From: Stenopsyche tienmushanensis
Taxonomy: Eukaryota; Arthropoda; Insecta; Trichoptera; Stenopsychidae
DNA length: 64,000 nt
Direction: 5' to 3'
Assembly: GCA_008973525.1 (NCBI GenBank)
Contig: WACJ01000425.1
Span: 1-64,000, forward strand
Shown: positions 33,888-44,835 of the stretch, one piece after another
How positions within the stretch are numbered: the first letter of the stretch is position 1
Layout of the letters: every line of letters begins with the position of its first letter
The notes under the pieces: generated by a model
The model's input: only the letters and a program-made list of their open reading frames with translations
Databases searched by the model: none
What the model was told of the DNA's origin: nothing
Position numbers and translations under genes: made by a program

Positions 33888-36772
33888 TTAAAATGAACCC
33901 TAAATCCAGTCAGTTCTTCTCTAACGAGCTAACAACCATATATTATATATTTATACGTAGGAGGAGTGATCAGATGTTTCGTCACGCAGAAGTTTCTCCC
34001 AAGATAGCGATTCATAGAAAAATTCATGTGTATTAGGATGTACCAAGTTGCCGAATTTTAGTCTGTTAGATATTAACCTGGACTTCGAATGATTCTTGAG
34101 AATGACAAATTGGCTCGAATATCACGAAAGCTGTAACTCTCTTGAGAGAAGGAGAAAGTCTCTTGAATTTTATGAAGCGCACGCTTTCTACATTTATGAG
34201 ATATTTAAAAAAATCTGATAAAAGAACAGACTAACGAAGATTTGTTAAAAACGGGATCTGAGATAATTCAAAATTAAGAAGACAGACCAAAACGACGAAT
34301 TTGACAAATATTTAAACCCTAAATAGTACAAAACAGACTTGACTCTGCCGAGCAGTTGGATCTTAAAAATAATGAAAATTAACTATGAATTATAGTGATT
34401 TTGTGCTTAATTAAAAAATAACGCCATTGTCAATGTAAGAAGCCTTGCTGAGACTGTTTTATCTATTTCTTAACTTCCTACCTGTTTGAGGTCAACTTCT
34501 CCATTTGAATAATCTTAATGACAGAATTTTTGATTATACCTGCAAAAAAAAATAATATACATTATAATTTAACATGAAAGACATTTAAAAATATATAATA
34601 TTAATGTATAAGACAACGATCAATTTATTGTCCCAATATGTATTGTTCACAAAGGCTTCCTTGAGTCTGAGGATTCCTTTTAGAAAGAATCCACGAGGAG
34701 TATTCTCGACGTAAAATTGCCGTCATTTCATCTCAGGAACGATCATAAAATACCTTTCTGTAGAGAAATTCTGTGCTCAACGAGATGTGTTTCAGCTATC
34801 AATTGAATTGAATTTCTTGAATATAACAAATATTTTTGAAGTTTGACAATAAGGCAGAAAGAGCCTTAATTACTTTCTAAGAATTAATTTCGAATAACTA
34901 TGATATTTATCTCCGAGTATTAAATTTTGTCTACCGATATCAATTTCGTCCAACCATCAAAGCTATCGATCAATTTATATCTTTCGGAAACCATTTTATA
35001 ATAGTCATCAACAAACTTTTAACAATGATACGCCAAATGCTTTTGTCATATCAAACTAAATTAATATAAATACCAAACATTTAATCTCAAAATAGAGCAG
35101 AAGAGTTCTTATAAACTTTGTAATGTAAAATACATTTTATGATAGATCAAATGGTACGCAATAGCGCTATTAGTCGGGAGGTCGTCCCTCCCGCAGCCAA
35201 ATCAAATATCGGTTTGTTTAGGTTTGGTACACGCTTTACGCGAAAAAGCTTAATTGATTTTTGTATATAGGTAATATGCGACCCCACCATTCACTTACAG
35301 AATTTATGTGATTTTATTAATCTGTTACTTATTAACCCGTTGATTAGTAATGGCGTATATATGCGTTGGGGGTTGGTCAAATTTTACAGAAATTAAAAAA
35401 AAGTACATTCTCTTACATTGAATGCGAAACTAGTGAATCGGAGATAGAGATGGGTATCTTGCTTCTCATCATATTATACATTCGTACATCGATTTCAAAG
35501 TCGTCCTGTAAAGGTACCCCTACACGTCTAAATATTCTCAAACATTACGAAAAGCGTACTTTTATTTTTAATACGATTTTATTATTAATTCAAATCATTA
35601 TTTCGATCCCTTTTATTCTTTTGTCGCGTTTCAATTAAGGTATTGGGTCTTAATATGAATAAGGAAAAAATGTTCTTAGTTATATGTCGAAAAAAATTGA
35701 ATAATACAAGTATCATCAAAAAACTGGAAAAATCGTTTTATTCTTCTAAGAACGAAAATCGGAACCAAATAGATAAAATATCTTTGGGACTGGAATGAAA
35801 ACCGAAATGAAAAAATAACGGTTCTAAGTCCTGATGCATATTAAATAACGCTTTCATATCCCCAGACCAAAAATATTTGGTTGGAAAATGAATAATTAGA
35901 ATCTATAATTATCCGTCTTAAATTCTTTATACCCGTTTAGATGCAAAAATACCACTAAAATAGCGAAATTATATAATTCAATGCGTATTATTGACAGCCA
36001 CGTTCATGTGGCGTGTGACACATTCATTACAATATTCAACGTCATCGTTTGGGTCCAATACGATTATAAAATCAACTATAAACATTTTAAATCCAAATAT
36101 TAAACAATGATAAAGCAAATTTTGATCGCTCCTATGCGTATGGCATATAGGTTCTTTACATAAGGACGTTCGACATTTAAATGTAAATAAAAACAAGTTG
36201 TGTATGAGATATTCACTCGTTTTTTTGTACTTGAAAGATTTTTTTTGGCTTTAAATATCTTTAAATAACGTCGTTCATATGTCCGCCGCGGCTTTGCTGG
36301 GTAGCACGTATTCGGGAGGTCAAATTTTCGATGACTTTTTTGCATAAATCTGTTTGCATAGACTTGCGATTTAAGATAGCCTCAAAGGCGTTAAATCGCA
36401 TGATTTTGGTTGTCAGTTCATCGCCGCTGTGTGAGATAACTATACTTATCCAATCATCCACAGTAATTTGCCATATACCATTGAATAATTTACAATTTGA
36501 CAGATATTGCTTTGAAAACCTGGCCGCTACAACCTAAAATATATCGAGTGTCGTTATTGAAAGGTTCTGTATTATAATCTTTGATTTTTAAGACTTAAGG
36601 ATACTTTTTATATATTTTCTTCTTTTTATTGATGGAGGTTGTGACTTTAGGGCCAATGCCCCCCTGAATATACAGGGTTGACCATTAATGATCTTAATTC
36701 ATTTTTATTTATATTTTTCCGATTATTTTAAGCTATATAAATAATATTTTAATATAATAAAACATCTTAAAA
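33888..36772. other. No gene recognised; small LTR family A fragment at 35174-35203
   Basis: About 2.9 kb without a recognisable gene. GGTCGTCCCTCCCGCAGCC at 35180-35198 is a 30-bp piece of LTR family A. A short block AAAGGTACCCCTACACGTCT at 35509-35528 recurs in reverse near 47.6 kb. Frames at 35366-35638 (90 codons, plus) and 36100-36461 (minus) show no motif. Confidence 0.5.
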
Positions 36773-37050
36773 CTAGAGATAATAATTAGAAAAGAGTCCA
36801 TGCATCGCCTTCAGGCGGAGATTCAAGCTGCTCGAATAGGAAGATAAGGAATTTATGATGGGATTGGGTACCTTTTTTAGGGAATCAAATAAACTGGTAG
36901 AAAGGTACTCAATGTGATCTTTGATGGGAGTGATATTTACTTCGCACTGAAGTTGAGAGTTCCGGAGATACCAGGGAGCTTCAAACGCCCGTCTTATAGC
37001 GATGCTCTGTACTGTTTTTAATTTGCGATTGTCGCTTTGGCAGTATCACC
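36773..37050 (-). mobile_element. Jockey-type LINE, ORF2 C-terminal end
   Basis: About 90 codons on the minus strand are open except for one TGA near the upstream edge and end at the TAG at 36773-36775. They read YCQSDNRKLKTVQSIAIRRA, then FEAPWYLRNSQLQCEVNITP and HIEYLSTSLFDSLKKVPNP. The pattern AL-x-IxxAPWYVRN-x-LHxDLxIP ... L-HPNP is the conserved end of Jockey-clade polymerase proteins. It is collinear with the pieces at 37745-38092 and 38540-38975; element U lies in the first gap and an LTR in the second. Confidence 0.85.
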
Positions 37051-37054
37051 AGAC

Positions 37055-37744
37055 TAGCCAGGTGGGTATTAGACTTCATGATGCCCACCCATAAAAACCT
37101 AGAGGGGGGGGGGGGGGGAGCTAGCCCTACGCCCATTGGCAACCCCTGCCACAGCCTCGTCGGTTTGCTCATCAAACGCAGCTGGGGTATCCCAACTAAT
37201 ATGAGTTGGGTACGCAGGTCACCCTGTGCTACACTCCCATAAAGAGGTGTGTGGAACAGCCGATTACAGTAATTAGTGGAGACAGTGTCAAGGGCTCACC
37301 ACTATCCTCAACAGCCTAGGCATACAGGGGAGAACGGTTTTAAGCTGTTTGAACCGCGACTCGTCTCCGTGGTTAGGTACTACAAATGACCGAACCGGTA
37401 CGAGTTCCATGGGGAAAGGGTAGCCGCTGCAGTCCGTCATCTGCTGTAGCCCCCTTTAAACTGAGGTTAGACTCGTAGAAGTATTTCTTTGAATTTAGCT
37501 TGAACCTTTGTCCTTCCCCCTCCGCCGCACCCTCGGGTGCAATAGTCTGAAGCTGGTTTTCTGATGGTCTGCAGAAACCTCCCCTCCTCTGGAAGGCGCA
37601 GAGCAAAAAGGGTGGGCGCCTGGACGCTCTGCGCGTAGCGTATCTAGCGGTACCAAAAGATCAGCGGAAGACACTCCCTGTGTGGCTAGTCCGGAGTAAC
37701 CCTGAACAGACCATGCAGCAGCGCAGGAAATGGGATCGCACATT
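37055..37744 (+). mobile_element. Unclassified element U, copy 3, nested in the LINE
   Basis: It starts near GTGGGTATTAGACTTCATGA and ends at CAGACCATGCAGCAGCGCAG followed by GAAATGGG. It carries all the internal landmarks of the other two copies, including a long G run at 37106-37120. It sits between MTYG (reverse transcriptase side) and YCQSDN (C-terminal side) of one minus-strand LINE. That makes it an insertion and brackets its length at about 690 bp. I could not identify a target duplication. Confidence 0.75.
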
Positions 37745-38108
37745 TATGATCCCCCAATCCGTAGGTCATGATGAGACGTATAAGAGCAATTTGTTCCCGA
37801 GGGACATAGGATGGACTTTGATGACACTGTCCCCCAGTTTGATGAATCAAGATCGAGTCGTGAATCGAAGATTGCTCCAAGATATTTGACCTTGCATCAT
37901 TGCCAGACCTTATCGAAAGCTTTGACGACGTCTAAGAAGACGATACCCGTACCCATTTTCATCTCCATGCCTTCGTGAATGAATTTTGTGACAAAGAGGA
38001 GCTGATGTACGGAGGAGTGAAACCTGCGAAAGCCAAATTATTCGCAGGGGAGGACATTGAGGGATTTTGCCTTGAATTGAAAACAGACTAATGTTAACGT
38101 AACTAAAT
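37745..38108 (-). mobile_element. Jockey-type LINE, reverse transcriptase segment
   Basis: Reverse-strand codons give FGFRRFHSSVHQLLFVTKFI and GTGIVFLDVVKAFDKVW, the first active-site block with its catalytic aspartate. A deletion then leads to KVKYLGAIFDSRLDLD, and in a shifted frame PREQIALIRLIMTYG. The YADD active-site block falls in the deletion. Together with 36773-37050 and 38540-38975 this forms one degraded ORF2. Confidence 0.85.
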
Positions 38109-38530
38109 TGTAACGTTTGAGGCGGGGGTGCTCTCGGGGGCAGAGTCCCCGGGCGGCTCCCCGCCTCCTGCACTGCACTGATCCGTTCTTCTATCGGGCT
38201 GTGATGCTGCTGGACGAATGGTTGGGAATACGAAGGGCGTCGAAAGGAAAGACTCTCTTCACAAGATAACTATTTATTCCGCACTACAGGTAGAGAGAGA
38301 GAGAGGTCTGGCTGCAGGAGGGACGACCTTCCGCAGCCAAGGCCAACGGACGACTCTCCCGACTCCCACTTCCTGCACATCACTACCCAACCGGTAACAA
38401 TGCACGCGCAAGAAGCGATCGGTCGGTAAACAGGTGCAATGTCTCCGCAGGGCCACAAGAGATGGCGCTGTTAAAATAGCACATTGCACCTGAAGATGCT
38501 ATGCGGGGATGATAAATCGCCCACGCTACA
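38109..38530 (-). mobile_element. Solo LTR, family A, most complete copy (422 bp)
   Basis: In reverse it runs from TGTAGCGTGGGCGATTTATC (38530) through CTATTTTAACAGCGCCATCT, CGATCGCTTCTTGCGCGTGC, GGTCGTCCCTCCTGCAGCC, GGAATAAATAG (AATAAA signal at 38273-38278, minus), GATAGAAGAACGGATCAGTG and GGCGGGGAGCCGCCCGGGGA to CAAACGTTACA (38109). TG...CA termini and one AATAAA fit an LTR. It is flanked on both sides by pieces of one LINE, so it is an insertion without internal retroelement sequence. Immediate flanks (TAAAT and GTACA) show no clear 5-bp duplication. Confidence 0.8.
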
Positions 38531-38539
38531 GTACAATAT

Positions 38540-38975
38540 GAGGTTGGGTACATAATCACACGAATGTGAAGTGATTAAAGCGTAGGCAAGAGTTTATTAT
38601 TCTTAGCAGTACGAAGAAGCCGGTATTGGGGAAGAGTTTAACTACTAAGGGGGATATTGTCTGGTCCTGGGGATTTTTAATTTTTGAATGTTTTTATAAA
38701 CAGCGCAAGCTCCTTGAGGGAATAATATGGAATTTGTGTAGATAGAGGAGAGAATCGGAAGGAGTGAACCGTCTCGTAGAAGATGCGGTCGGTATCCGGG
38801 TCGGTCGGTGAATTTTGTGGTGAGCATTGCTTTTGCAGGTTATCCGCGAAGACGTTTGTAAGGATACTCTTTCGATCACATTAATAGGGAATAGGATGGC
38901 TTTAAACACTTGGCAGCTATCCTTAGAAGATAGTGATCGATTCGTTTGGGTTGTGTCATGGCCCACACGGTCGCT
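38540..38975 (-). mobile_element. Jockey-type LINE, endonuclease-to-polymerase linker
   Basis: Minus-strand frames give RIAAKCLKPSYSLL, ILTNVFADNLQKQCSPQN and DPDTDRIFYETVH. ELALFIKTFKN(stop)KSPGPDNIP follows, then, after a shift, FVLLRIINSCLRFNHF. The pattern of A-x-LADSLE-QCSP, S-E-L-IKKLKNKKAPGPDNIPN and LL-I-NACLRLGYFP is typical of Jockey ORF2. The copy is broken by stops and at least two frameshifts. Confidence 0.8.
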
Positions 38976-41092
38976 GTACGTCGGGTACGTTTATTATCAG
39001 ATCGAAGGACCGGAGGGTGGAAGAAGATCAGGTTTTCAGAATATCAGAAGATTCGGAGTTTCAATGACTTTTTTTCGTCCCAAACTATAATTTAGAGGAA
39101 GGCATATTTACTTCATAATAAATGCACTCATCTCATCTCCATATCTTCAATGGTTACATCTTTCTTCTCATATTAAATTGTCGGTAAATGATGTTGGTGC
39201 ATTAGTAATGAAGGCTATAGATGATAAGAAATGTCCACATGATATGTTTATCTTATTACTTCGCTTTGATCTTTGTCTTATAGTTATTTGTTTTGAAGAA
39301 GAGCTGGGGTAATTAAAGTACTCCCTTGGGAGAGTTCTGGTTAAATTGATAACACTTCGTTAATGAATGGCGAACAGTCATATTGATAAGTCAATTGAAA
39401 GCAAACCTTTGTAATTTGTCGATAAGCTGAAAATTGATACTGCAACCCATGATGAATCATTTAAATACCACAGCTAAAGAAATGAATCTGAAAATACTAT
39501 TTTTTGTAATAAAAGAAGTTTTAAAAAGCTATAGATGTTTTTTTTTGTAATGTTTTCTCGAGTTGTGTGAATCATGTTCAAAGAAATGTGATCCAATTAT
39601 TCCCAAAATGCTTAAAATACACGCCAAATAGTAACTTTTTTTGGTCATAAACATTTTTCTTGCTTCATGCTCAACAAAAATTTACTCATAAATAATGGAT
39701 CTCGTTCACTGCTCAAAAATAATGCAAACGCACTGTAACAATATATACCCGTCCATGATTAAAATTGTACTATTTTTTACTTTAACCAAATGACTTATGT
39801 CATTTAAAAAGACGTCACGTGTGCACATTATACAGTGGTGACATCCAAGCGTCACATATGGATGACCCTTTAATAATTTTTCATTAAAGCCTGCGTCATT
39901 CGTTAAGCGCTTCATCTGTTTTAATAAAATAGTCATTGAATAACATCACACATAAAACGATAGTATTTAGAAGTGAGTTCTAAGAATCTACGAGGCGAAA
40001 AAACCCATTAATAATCGATTAGTTTCATCAGAATCGATCATTCGTCAAAGTCGATTAAACAGCTTGTTACGTCTGAAATATGGCTCAGGCATATAGATCA
40101 TTTCGGTCCATGCGAATCAATATATATATATATAAATCGATTTACTTAGAACAAATATTGGACTAAGATTTGTGGACCCATGGCCCATGGGTATTGAAAT
40201 TGATCATGTTTAGTATATATTTTTAACATAATTTGACGATATATTTGTGTATCAATTTAAACAAACTGACACAAAAACATACCGAAAAATAATATTCGAT
40301 GATCGCAGCGGCTCAAATTACGACCTGAACAAGTGCATACTTTCTTGTGGCTACTCATTGCTCCAAATTATTGATATACGTTTTTTTATTTTTATTGCTT
40401 GAGTTTTAATGCTTAAATGCCCAAAAAAATAGATTTGGCAGAATAGAGCCACTATTTAAGATTATTTGCAATCGCAAAGAAAAAATTCGTCAGAGACTTT
40501 AAAAATAAAATGATGATATATCCCATGTCAACAAATCGGCCACCAAAGTGTGACTCAGTCCCTTTGCTAATATTTTTGCTTTATCAACAGGATATTAAGC
40601 TTTCTAAATACGGAGAAAGCCAAACAGAATTTGCGAACTGGATCACACAGCATCCGTAGCTTATCTCACCAATGATGATATGTTTTTGTTAGATATTGAA
40701 TTTAGAAGCATTTTAAACAAAGCGCATGATCTTCCTGTGATAAATATTTAAGGTTCATGTTTAAATAAATATAACGTTAATGCGAAAAACAGAAATTGAG
40801 ATCGTAGACGATGCGGAACTTATTCTCTTATTGTTGTGGACAAAAGAATCGGAATCCGATTATGAGACTTGTTAGTGAAGAATCGCTTCAACATCTTCGG
40901 AAGAATTGACTTATGGAATGCCTTTGTCAATTATAAATCACCTCCCAATCCCCCAAGATTTTGAGAAAGCAAAACATGGATAGTAAATTGTTATTGCGTT
41001 AGGCATACAATGTCTTAAACGCAGAGACGGATTGTTGTCTGTGTGAGCGCCTAAAAATGATATCCATACATGTAAAATTATAAGCATCAAAT
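38976..41092. other. No gene recognised
   Basis: An 87-codon plus frame at 38827-39090 is antisense to the LINE at its start. A 76-codon minus frame (39706-39936, ATG start, with CHHCIMC) has no assignable domain. A stretch at 40780-40980 reads as short open pieces interrupted by stops. Confidence 0.5.
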
Positions 41093-41264
41093 ACAGCCAA
41101 GCCTTCTATAGCGTCGAGATACGGAGCACGCTATAGAAACAAAACGCTATAGGAAGTTGGCATCCATGTAAAAATTTTACGTGTTTATTTTGGTAACACG
41201 CGCGAAGGGGCTTAAAAGACACCGCAAATATATATAGAAGTGGACGCTATAGGAGGTTTTACTG
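41093..41264. mobile_element. Pogo-like MITE, 172 bp
   Basis: The left end CAGCCAAGCCTTCTATAGCG and the right end, read in reverse, CAGTAAAACCTCCTATAGCG form an inverted repeat starting CAG. Further TATAG-containing repeats lie just inside the left end. CAGT-initial ends with AACCTC are seen in pogo/Tigger-type elements, which use TA targets. A TA precedes the left end (TA-CAGCC), but the right flank is AATA, so the duplication is degraded. Fragments occur at 16061-16153 and 63252-63278. Confidence 0.5.
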
Positions 41265-41536
41265 AATATGTTAATTTGTTCTGAGAACATAAGCACTGAA
41301 TAATCATGAGATGAACTATATCAACGTTCATCTACTTATATATCAAAACTAAATATACTTCTCAAAATAGTATGATCTTTTTAAAGGTATTTAAAGGTAT
41401 CGTTTGAACAATTTTAAAGAAGAAATAGTAGTGGACTCAAATATGATGATCATCAAATATAACCCCATTTAGATTCTACAAACAAAATCAATTGCTTATT
41501 AGTCTTTTTATCGATCTATACAATCGTGCGATGTGT

Positions 41537-41670
41537 GCGGGGAAGCTCTTCGTCTTTGTCTCCCGAACTGCGCTACGTTATCTCTCTGTCTCTGAGCTCA
41601 GTGTACAAGAATGCTCTTTCTGAATAAGTGGAGGGGGATCGCAGACCCTGCGATGGTACTCCTTTAGGGG
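41537..41670. mobile_element. TTAA-type MITE, truncated copy in reverse
   Basis: Reverse reading from TTAA (41671-41674) gives CCCCTAAAGGAGTACCATCG, CAGGGTCTGCGATCCCCC, CAGAAAGAGCATTCTTGTAC and GAGACAAAGACGAAGAGC. These match the 25784-26053 element in order. The far end is lost near 41537. Confidence 0.6.
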
Positions 41671-41789
41671 TTAAGGGGGCTATTCTACGTGACTGGTTAA
41701 AAATATCGATTTTTTTGCATAAATTGCTTCCAAATATAATGTAGTCGTACGAAAGTTACAGCTTTGAATAGATGTCAAATACCTCGTAT

Positions 41790-42063
41790 CCGTCGGTGGC
41801 AGCGATAGCAAAACATTTTTTGGAATTTTGAAAAGCGAAACACACGGAAAAAATTAAGACTATGGAAACTCCACAACTGATGTTGTACTGGAGCAAATCC
41901 TCATCATCAAAATTTTCCAGCAAGCGAAGACAGCTCGTGCAAATGTTGCAAGGCTGAAGCTGGAGAAAAAATTCAATAATTTCCACCACGATAAGCCACC
42001 TCTGATTGCAGAAGTTCAAAAAGCCATCAAACCAGTCTATGAGGATTTATCACGAGTACTGTT
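41790..42063 (+). pseudogene. Transposase-like coding relic, interrupted by the hAT element
   Basis: A plus frame, open for roughly 80 codons to about 42063, contains QAKTARANVARLKLEKKFNN, FHHDKPPLIAEVQKAIKPVY and EDLSRVLLS. The piece IKP(I/V)(F/Y)EDLS recalls a conserved stretch of uncharacterised transposase-like proteins of invertebrates. I cannot name the superfamily safely. The frame is broken by the insertion at 42072. Sequence beyond 42973 may continue it but is too degraded to prove. Confidence 0.35.
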
Positions 42064-42071
42064 GTCTAGAT

Positions 42072-42964
42072 TAGTGTTCCCCAACCGACAGTATGCCAAA
42101 TTTCAAGAAATTCCATCAGTTTTCTTCTGAAAAAGAAAGATTTTGCAAAGGAATGATGATACTCGGGTAAATGACTAACTCCAAAATGGTTTCATGGTTC
42201 TACTCAGCCCTGCTGGAACATTTTTGGACGAGGAATGGATGAGATAAATTTAGTCTACTTAATGATTTTAACCTTTCCGTCCAGAGGTTTTATTCAAATA
42301 TTTTTAAACTGAGAAATAAAATCGATGAATTTATAAAGAAGCTGATTCATAAGGATTTTCGCGCACAAGAGGATGATTTAGGAATGTTTCCACCTTTGCA
42401 AGAATTTTTAATTGCAGTGACGTCGACAAGAAAGGTGTTTTAAATGTAAAAAATCAACACTTGAAGGCATTGGTACTAAATTTGAATCACTATTATCCCG
42501 AAAATCAGCAAATCTTTGGATTAATGATCCCTTAATGGAGGACATCATTTCAAGTATTCTTACGAGTATAGAAAAAGAACAATTCATAGACTTGTCTTCG
42601 GATGCCACTCTGATATCCAGACATAAAACATTAACATTGCCTCAGTTGCCTCATCTCTAAGGTGTAAAGCTATAAATTTATCATTTTCAATAGTCTATTC
42701 AAGCGAAAAAGCATTTACGACCTTATCCTTAATAAAATCGCGCTGCAGCCAAGAATATCCAATATATTAGCAAAGATGCAACAGCAGGTTTCGCATTAAC
42801 TTGTTGAAAAAATACCAGTTTAAATGTTTCAGACTGTTGTATGTATATTTGTTAGTTAATATAATATTAAAAAAGATAACATAAAAGACCATTTTAGCAT
42901 TGGTGGTCCGCAAAAAAAACCCTTTTTTACAGGTCCGCAGGTGCTAAAAGGTTGGGGAACGTTG
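42072..42964 (+). mobile_element. hAT element (Buster-like), 893 bp, internally deleted
   Basis: The ends are TAGTGTTCCCCAACCGACAG and, in reverse, CAACGTTCCCCAACCTTTTA. They are flanked by the 8-mers GTCTAGAT (42064-42071) and GACTGGAT (42965-42972), which match at 6 of 8 positions. The left 8-mer has TA at positions 4-5, as in Buster-type hAT duplications. Plus-strand codons from about 42240 give DKFSLLNDFNLSVQRFYSNI, FKLRNKIDEFIKKL and DLGMFPPLQEFL. After shifts come EKEQFIDLSSDATL and YSSEKAFTTLSLIKS. This resembles the C-terminal half of the ZBED5/SCAND3-type hAT transposases. The BED finger and the first half are missing and stops are present. Confidence 0.8.
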
Positions 42965-42972
42965 GACTGGAT

Positions 42973-43721
42973 GACCACAGTTCATTGATGTGAACGTTCG
43001 CTCCTAAATATCTGTATTCCGACACAAAGATCGTTGAAACAGCAAATTTTTCTTGCCTTGAAACGAGTATCTACCGCTCGGAAAGACTTCGTTAAAAGAG
43101 GTAAAACCGATGGCAGGGAGCAACATGAGGTAAATGAAAGTTCACTTTATAGAACAAGTAATGGGAGATTAGGGGTGAACCAAAATTTATTGGTGATAAT
43201 CGTATTTGAACCTTTAAATGCGTTTTACTCAAATCTGTATTTTTCAAACTGAGAAAAACGCTTTTTTATATTGAAAAAGTCCTAAAAAAATGTTCAACAA
43301 GATGCCAAAAAATTACTCTTCAATATATTGTAATAAGCCTATTGCAAAAACGAATTCATACTTCACAGCCCGCAATCGTGGTCACCGCAAAAACTTTTTT
43401 GAAGATGAGTGGCTAAGTTTTCTTGTATGTACTTCAACAATGAGAAACGATTTCGGGTTGAAAAAAATTTAAAGTATGCTAAAAATATGAATAAATATGT
43501 GGTAGAAGATTCGCAATTGTATATTTATTTAGTTCGCCAAAAATAAAAATTCCCAAAAAAAAAAGCGAAAAAAACAAGCCTTCACACGGGTTGACCTCCT
43601 TAACCCCTTAAAAAGGTAAGACACACACAAACATATTACTGCTCGATGCTTGTTTCCATCCATTCAGGATGAAACATGGGTCCATCACTTCACATATAAG
43701 GCAAAGAAACATGCTAAGAGC
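42973..43721. other. No gene recognised
   Basis: Frames at 43034-43252 (72 codons) and 43290-43472 (60 codons) carry no clear motif. The first could be the displaced remainder of the relic interrupted at 42064. CTTAACCCCTTAAAAAGG at 43600-43617 looks like a stray end of the TTAA-type MITE family. Confidence 0.4.
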
Positions 43722-43990
43722 TTGCTAAGATAGCTGCAAAAAATTAATAAGATAGATAAATATATGATTTTAATGGGTGAGGGGTAAGTCTAGACTCGTT
43801 CGCAACCTCATTTGGTGTAAGCCACATATGTAAGTTAGCCTCTGATGGAGCTTCCGTGATCGTAAAAAACTAAGAAAATGCCGCGAAATGCCCTAAAAGA
43901 GGACGAGGTGGCCACAAGGTCTGTGGGTCCAAGCGGTCCGCTTTTCGGACCGCTGACATGACGAATGAACGCCTCACAATCGAACGCGAA
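43722..43990 (+). repeat. Unclassified dispersed repeat E, copy 3
   Basis: GCTAAGATAGCTGCAAAAAA, GTAAGTCTAGACTCGTTCGC, GTAAGTTAGCCTCTGATGG, GGTGGCCACAAGGTCTGTGG and a local palindrome GGTCCGCTTTTCGGACC, ending ATGACGAATGAACG. It matches 5140-5440 along its length. Confidence 0.5.
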
Positions 43991-44400
43991 TGTTAAAAAT
44001 ATAATTCATATGAGAAAATGAAGATTCGCATAAATATGTACTTCCAAAGCATGATGAAATTCGGAGATGGTCGTCTTTCAAATTTGAATATTTTTCTGGA
44101 TTCATCACCCTCCATATATGAGAAGAGTTGTATTGTGATGATGTGATATCATTTTGCAATTCGATTAATTGCAATTCAACCTCACACTTGTTCAAAGAAA
44201 ATAGCATTGCTATGTATTGAGCAAGACTTTGGATATTTTCTTCGTTCATATTCAACGGTGATAATATGAAGCTGCAAACTGTATTAAGCTTTTTAAAAGC
44301 TGCGAATCTCTTTTCGAATTGATGACAACAGTTTATGCTCAAATCTATGTGCATTTCTAAAATCGATATTTTTCAAATGTAGTCCATTACTTGAATACGT
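43991..44400 (-). mobile_element. hAT transposase C-terminal fragment
   Basis: A minus frame of 126 codons (ATG at 44352) opens HIDLSINCCHQFEKRFAAFK and ends FGSTYLCESSFSHMNYI. FGSTYLCES-FS-MNYIK..RSRL is the conserved dimerisation block near the C-terminus of many hAT transposases of the ZBED5/GTF2IRD2 type. The frame starts in the middle of the protein. No terminal repeats were found beside it. It is the same broad type as the 42.1-43.0 kb element but not an obvious copy of it. Confidence 0.75.
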
Positions 44401-44487
44401 TTTATGGATTAAAAATTTTGAAGAATGTTGTAATAAAGCTGATGTTAAATATTCTAAGAAAGTTTTATCTAACAGAAATCGTACACC

Positions 44488-44786
44488 TCATCAAAACGAT
44501 GAAGGCTACTAAATCGAGACATTCCCGACGAAATTTAGACGCTTGGAAACAGTGGCGTAATTACTAATTGGCGAACTTAGGCGACGCCTAGAGACAGTGA
44601 CTGTCTAATCTATGCATACATATGTAGCGTACATGTATGTTTTTCAAATTGTTATATTTACCTTCCCACCGGTGATGTATTTACTACATCTCGACTCTAA
44701 TAATGGAAATATCGATATGGAATATAATAGATACGGGATTCAGAATTTTTGTATTCCTCCGTAATATAATTACGAATCACATCAAA
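44488..44786 (-). mobile_element. hAT family C, 5' subterminal segment (reverse)
   Basis: Shared with 48126-48465, 51080-51345 and 57225-57430. Landmarks include GATGAAGGCTACTAAATCGA, GGCGAACTTAGGCGACGCCT, CCCACCGGTGATGTATTTAC, TCTAATAATGGAAATATCGA and ATTCCTCCGTAATATAATTA. In the 51 and 57 kb copies this segment sits directly before a hAT transposase end, which ties it to that family. Confidence 0.6.
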
Positions 44787-44835
44787 GACCGGAGCGAGAT
44801 CGAACCGTTACTGGCACCATAGTGTGAATCAGGCC
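44787..44835. mobile_element. Half of hairpin MITE H
   Basis: GACCGGAGCGAGATCGAACC, ACTGGCACCATAGTGTGAAT and CAGGCC equal the right arm of the full element at 52632-52831. The left arm is missing. It directly abuts the hAT segment. Confidence 0.6.

Noticed and set aside
37106..37120. G-quadruplex regulatory site
   Set aside because: It is a single homopolymeric G run inside element U, absent in the other two copies, and looks like slippage.
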